Assembly (NCBI GenBank): GCA_033762195.1
Contig: JANRLV010000155.1
Coordinates: forward strand, 1 to 17,061
Reading direction: 5' to 3'
DNA length: 17,061 nucleotides
DNA from: SpSt-398 sp033762195
Lineage (GTDB): Bacteria > Bacteroidota > Bacteroidia > Chitinophagales > Chitinophagaceae
In this document: positions 14,223-17,061 of the stretch, one piece after another
How the letters are laid out: every line of letters begins with the position of its first letter
How positions within the stretch are numbered: position 1 is the first letter of the stretch
Notes under the pieces: model-generated
Told to the model about the DNA's origin: nothing
Seen by the model: only the letters and a program-made list of their open reading frames with translations
The model's database searches: none
Translations under genes and position numbers: made by a program

Positions 14223-14255
14223 AAAAGCGGAAACAGGTATGTTTCCGCTTTTTTT
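14223..14255 (+). terminator. Intrinsic terminator of rplS
   Basis: A 12-bp perfect stem (14223-14234 with 14241-14252; core GCGGAAAC/GTTTCCGC) closes a 6-nt loop, AGGTAT, and runs into seven T bases (14249-14255). It starts 21 nt after the rplS stop. It is the only textbook Rho-independent terminator in the window. Confidence 0.92.
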
Positions 14256-14271
14256 GATATTAAATTAGCTA

Positions 14272-14279
14272 TACCTTTG
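14272..14279 (+). promoter_or_regulatory. Probable -7 element of the tatA promoter
   Basis: TACCTTTG is a perfect TAnnTTTG match, 44 nt before the tatA ATG and just past the rplS terminator. A TTTG at 14253-14256 is only 15 bp upstream, shorter than the usual 19-20, and lies in the terminator T-tract. Confidence 0.5.
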
Positions 14280-14323
14280 AGCGGAAACCCAAGATTGTAA
14301 TCACACAATAAATCTTCTATTAT

Positions 14324-14518
14324 ATGGGAAACTTTGGAGCAACCGAATGGGTACTGATCCTCCTCGTGATCATCCTGCTGTTTGGCGGACGTAAGATCCC
14401 CGAACTGATGCGTGGTATCGGTAAAGGTATCCGTGAATTCAATGACGCGAAAAACAACGTGAAGAGAGAGATCGAAGAAGGGATCAATGAAAAGGACAAA
14501 GAACCTTCCAAACAATAA
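14324..14518 (+). CDS. tatA: Twin-arginine translocase subunit TatA
   Basis: A 64-residue TatA/E-type protein, which forms the pore-like oligomer exporting folded proteins with twin-arginine signals. It has the expected layout: a short N-terminus, one transmembrane helix (about residues 8-20, Trp-Val-Leu-Ile-Leu-Leu-Val-Ile-Ile-Leu-Leu), the hinge Phe-Gly-Gly-Arg-Lys-Ile-Pro-Glu-Leu (about 20-28), an amphipathic helix (to about 45) and a charged tail. The Glu just before the membrane helix (Thr-Glu-Trp) fits TatA better than TatB. tatC is not in the window. It is followed by gatA in the same reading frame, separated only by its own TAA and 36 nt, so the two are probably co-transcribed. Confidence 0.94.
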   Translation: MGNFGATEWVLILLVIILLFGGRKIPELMRGIGKGIREFNDAKNNVKREIEEGINEKDKEPSKQ

Positions 14519-14554
14519 GCCCCTTTCTCCAACCCTCGTAAACAGCGTCTGCTT

Positions 14555-15991
14555 TTGTTCTCTTTTTCTTCCATTGAACAGTACCAGGAGCAACTAAAAA
14601 GTGGCAGCAGTACCTGTTCCGAAGCGATTCAATTCTATTTAGATCGGATACAGCAAACCCGGCACCTGAATGCCTACACGCAAGTGTATGCCGAAGAAGC
14701 CCGGGAAAGAGCGGCTTATCTCGACCAAAAACGCGCCAGCGGTCAACCGCCTGGTAAATTATTTGGCGTGGTGATCGCGATAAAGGATGTGATCGCTTAT
14801 AAGGACCATTCCCTCACCGCTGCTTCGCGGATCCTTGAAGGGTTTAAATCATTATACTCTGCCACGGCAGTCGAAAGAATTCTGCAGGAAGATGGTATCA
14901 TCATTGGTGCCACGAACTGTGATGAATTTGCCATGGGTTCTACCAATGAAAATTCAGTGTATGGCAAAGTGCTGAATGCCGCCGATGAATCCCGGGTACC
15001 CGGTGGCTCTTCGGGTGGTTCGGCCGTGGCCGTGCAAGCACATACCTGTATGATCGCGCTGGGGAGTGATACCGGTGGCTCGGTGCGTCAACCCGCTGAT
15101 TTCTGTGGCGTGGTTGGTCTTAAACCCAGCTATGGGCGCATCTCCCGCTATGGACTTATCGCGTATGCGTCCTCCTTTGACCAGATCGGGATATTTGGAC
15201 AAACCATTCCCGATGTAGCAAAGGTGTTGGAAGTGATCAGTGGAAAAGATGAAATGGATAGTACTTCGTCACGACATGACGTAGCACCCTATGCAGACAG
15301 CCTGAAAAATGAATCCGATAAAAAATACCGCATTGCCTGGTTTCCCGAAGCATTGGACCAGAAAAGTGTGGACCCGGAGATCAGCCAGTCTATCCGAAAA
15401 CTACTCGAATCATTAAAAGATCAGGGCCATCAGGTAGAGCCTGTTCATTTTGAATACCTTGATTATATCGTTCCCGCCTATTACGTGCTGACCACCGCCG
15501 AAGCCGCTTCCAACCTCTCCCGGTATGATGGGGTGCGGTATGGCTATCGTTCCAACCAGCCGGCCGACGATTTAACAGCCTTTTATAAGCAGACCCGGTC
15601 CGAAGGTTTTGGGAAGGAAGTTAAGCGCCGGATCATGCTGGGCACTTTTGTTTTGAGTGCCGGTTATTATGATGCATATTTTACCAAGGCCCAACAGGTA
15701 AGACAAGCATTAAAGGACAAAACCAACCTGATATTCAAGGATTTCGATTTTATTTTGCTACCCAATTCCCCCTCCATAGCCTTCCCGATCGGGGAAAAAA
15801 TGGAGGATCCCATTGCCATGTACCTGGCTGATATCTTTACGGTTTATTCCAACCTCACAGGGACCTGTTCTATCTCCCTGCCCCTGTTCAAGCACTCTTC
15901 CGGCATGCCCTTTGGGTTACAGGTTATAGCAAAAGCCTTTGATGAAGTATCTTTGCTCCGCATTTCCGACCGCCTGATGCGCTCGAAATAA
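14555..15991 (+). CDS. gatA: Asp-tRNA(Asn)/Glu-tRNA(Gln) amidotransferase subunit A
   Basis: A 478-residue amidase-signature protein, the glutaminase subunit of GatCAB, which supplies ammonia for converting Glu-tRNA(Gln) and/or Asp-tRNA(Asn) to the cognate amides. The Ser-cisSer-Lys triad is intact: Lys77 (Ala-Ile-Lys-Asp), Ser152 (Gly-Gly-Ser-Ser-Gly-Gly-Ser) and Ser176 (Asp-Thr-Gly-Gly-Ser-Val-Arg-Gln-Pro). The spacing is the same as Lys79/Ser154/Ser178 of S. aureus GatA. The start is probably TTG at 14555: no ATG lies between the in-frame tatA stop (14516-14518) and the core, and the first in-frame Met (about residue 127) is far too late. CTG at 14549 is an alternative. gatB and gatC are not in the window. 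Three nucleotides separate its stop from the transglycosylase gene. Confidence 0.94.
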   Translation: MFSFSSIEQYQEQLKSGSSTCSEAIQFYLDRIQQTRHLNAYTQVYAEEARERAAYLDQKRASGQPPGKLFGVVIAIKDVIAYKDHSLTAASRILEGFKSLYSATAVERILQEDGIIIGATNCDEFAMGSTNENSVYGKVLNAADESRVPGGSSGGSAVAVQAHTCMIALGSDTGGSVRQPADFCGVVGLKPSYGRISRYGLIAYASSFDQIGIFGQTIPDVAKVLEVISGKDEMDSTSSRHDVAPYADSLKNESDKKYRIAWFPEALDQKSVDPEISQSIRKLLESLKDQGHQVEPVHFEYLDYIVPAYYVLTTAEAASNLSRYDGVRYGYRSNQPADDLTAFYKQTRSEGFGKEVKRRIMLGTFVLSAGYYDAYFTKAQQVRQALKDKTNLIFKDFDFILLPNSPSIAFPIGEKMEDPIAMYLADIFTVYSNLTGTCSISLPLFKHSSGMPFGLQVIAKAFDEVSLLRISDRLMRSK

Positions 15992-15994
15992 CCC

Positions 15995-17061
15995 ATGCTC
16001 AACAAACACATTTTTTCCCTGCTGCTGGCCTTCGGGCTCGGTCAAATGCCCACACAGGCACAAGGCACCGCCATACCTGCTGAAAAAGATCCCATCGCCA
16101 TTGACTCCCTTACCCCTGAAACACCCATCAATGATCCCAAAAAGGGGTTTAAAGACCTTTTTACCGAGGGTGCGGATGTAGATGGCATTTCAGTCAAACA
16201 CCTGAATCCACGGGCCATCAGCTTTGTGGAGGATTATGTAAAAAAACAGGGAAAGAAGATGGAAGAGATCAAGAAATGGGGTAAACCTTATTTTGATATG
16301 ATCGATGGGGTATTGATGCAGCATGGTATTCCCAAAGAGATGAAGTACCTGGCGGTCATTGAATCGCATTTACAGGTATATGCGGTTTCCTGGGCCGGTG
16401 CTGTGGGTCCCTGGCAGTTTATGCCCGCCACCGCACGCCGCATGGGCTTACGGGTAAACAATGCCGTGGATGAACGAACCGATTATTACAAAAGCACCCA
16501 GGCCGCCGCGCGGTATCTGAAAGAACTATATGGCATTTACGAAGACTGGCTGCTGGTGATCGCCGCCTATAACGGTGGCCCGGGCAATGTTAATTCAGCG
16601 ATCCGTCGCAGTGGTAGTCGTGATTTCTGGACCCTGCAGAATTATCTACCGGAGGAATCCAAGAACCATGTCAAAAAATTCATCGCCACCCACTACATCA
16701 TGGAAGGCGAAGGGGGTATTACCACCCTTACCAAATCAGAAGCCGGCGAATACCGGCAACTGGCTGCCGCCAATAACCGCGATGGGTTGACCGAAGAAGA
16801 AAAAACCAACTCCCTTACCTATCCCCTCACCGGGAAATACAACTCCATGGTGATCGTCAAGCACCTGCTGATGGACGTCACCGAATTCAACCGTTACAAC
16901 CCGGGGTTTGATAAGCTCTTGGCCACAAATGGCAATTATGAAATGCGACTGACCAAAGAAAAAATGGAATTGTTCAAAGCCAAGAAAGTAATCATCCTCA
17001 ACGAGTCAATTCAGATTTTGCTGAATTCGTTGAGCCAGCCTTTGTTGACTTCTGATAAGAA
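15995..17061 (+). CDS. MltD-like lytic transglycosylase, 3' end outside window
   Basis: The frame opens with ATG at 15995, 3 nt after the gatA stop, and stays open to the right edge (355 codons plus 2 nt), so the C-terminus is missing. A Sec signal peptide covers residues 1-22 (ending Thr-Gln-Ala-Gln). The GH23/SLT domain, about residues 98-225, has the catalytic Glu123 in Ala-Val-Ile-Glu-Ser-His-Leu, then Ala-Val-Gly-Pro-Trp-Gln-Phe-Met-Pro-Ala-Thr-Ala and Ala-Ala-Tyr-Asn-Gly-Gly-Pro-Gly-Asn. These enzymes cleave peptidoglycan between MurNAc and GlcNAc with formation of 1,6-anhydroMurNAc. MltD relatives usually carry C-terminal LysM repeats, which would lie beyond the window. There is no lipobox Cys, so it is probably periplasmic, not a lipoprotein. 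Likely co-transcribed with tatA and gatA. Confidence 0.93.
   Translation, partial: MLNKHIFSLLLAFGLGQMPTQAQGTAIPAEKDPIAIDSLTPETPINDPKKGFKDLFTEGADVDGISVKHLNPRAISFVEDYVKKQGKKMEEIKKWGKPYFDMIDGVLMQHGIPKEMKYLAVIESHLQVYAVSWAGAVGPWQFMPATARRMGLRVNNAVDERTDYYKSTQAAARYLKELYGIYEDWLLVIAAYNGGPGNVNSAIRRSGSRDFWTLQNYLPEESKNHVKKFIATHYIMEGEGGITTLTKSEAGEYRQLAAANNRDGLTEEEKTNSLTYPLTGKYNSMVIVKHLLMDVTEFNRYNPGFDKLLATNGNYEMRLTKEKMELFKAKKVIILNESIQILLNSLSQPLLTSDK

Overview
The window looks like a chromosomal segment of a Bacteroidota bacterium, probably Chitinophagaceae or a near relative. This is inferred from three things: gene content (DUF1800, a DUF4369/TlpA-type thioredoxin, a coiled-coil/zapA pair, RNase Y), Bacteroidota-type promoters (TTTG, 19-20 bp, TAnnTTTG) in place of sigma70 boxes, and the near absence of Shine-Dalgarno sequences. 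Base composition is moderate and even. There are no tRNAs, rRNAs, IS elements, phage genes or CRISPR arrays. Most of the window is conserved housekeeping sequence.

Layout. On the left, minus strand, are a truncated DUF1800 gene (1-1032) and a thiolase (1220-2395). Divergent from these is a plus-strand run: an unknown secreted protein (2531-3115), pyrD (3123-4145) and a TerC-family membrane protein (4159-4962). It converges on a minus-strand dnaB-rsmE pair (7306 down to 5046). A 342-bp divergent gap (7307-7648) follows, with three DnaA-box-like 9-mers in exact 21-bp phase next to an AT-rich heptamer array. On the right are pheT, a ZapB-like coiled-coil gene and zapA (7649-10643). A minus-strand thioredoxin-fold lipoprotein-like/periplasmic gene (10735-11892) interrupts the run. 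Then come rny (12112-13677), rplS (13836-14201), tatA (14324-14518), gatA (14555-15991, TTG start) and a lytic transglycosylase cut by the window end (15995-17061).

The genes cover replication (dnaB), translation (pheT, rplS, gatA, rsmE), RNA turnover (rny), division (zapA and partner), envelope work (tatA, transglycosylase, thioredoxin-fold protein), pyrimidine synthesis (pyrD) and fatty-acid or ketoacyl-CoA metabolism (thiolase).

The least ordinary signals are between genes. Four different imperfect palindromes, each built from its own short tandem word (7 or about 9 bp), sit at the 3' ends of thiolase, terC/rsmE, zapA and rny. Three of them begin at, or run through, the stop codon of the upstream gene. 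A fifth, one-directional heptamer array lies before pheT. Other points to check are the possible DnaA-box cluster, an SSB-like acidic Asp-Pro-Phe tail on DnaB, the tatA-gatA same-frame junction and a hairpin in the rny leader. I found no clear new multi-gene system.
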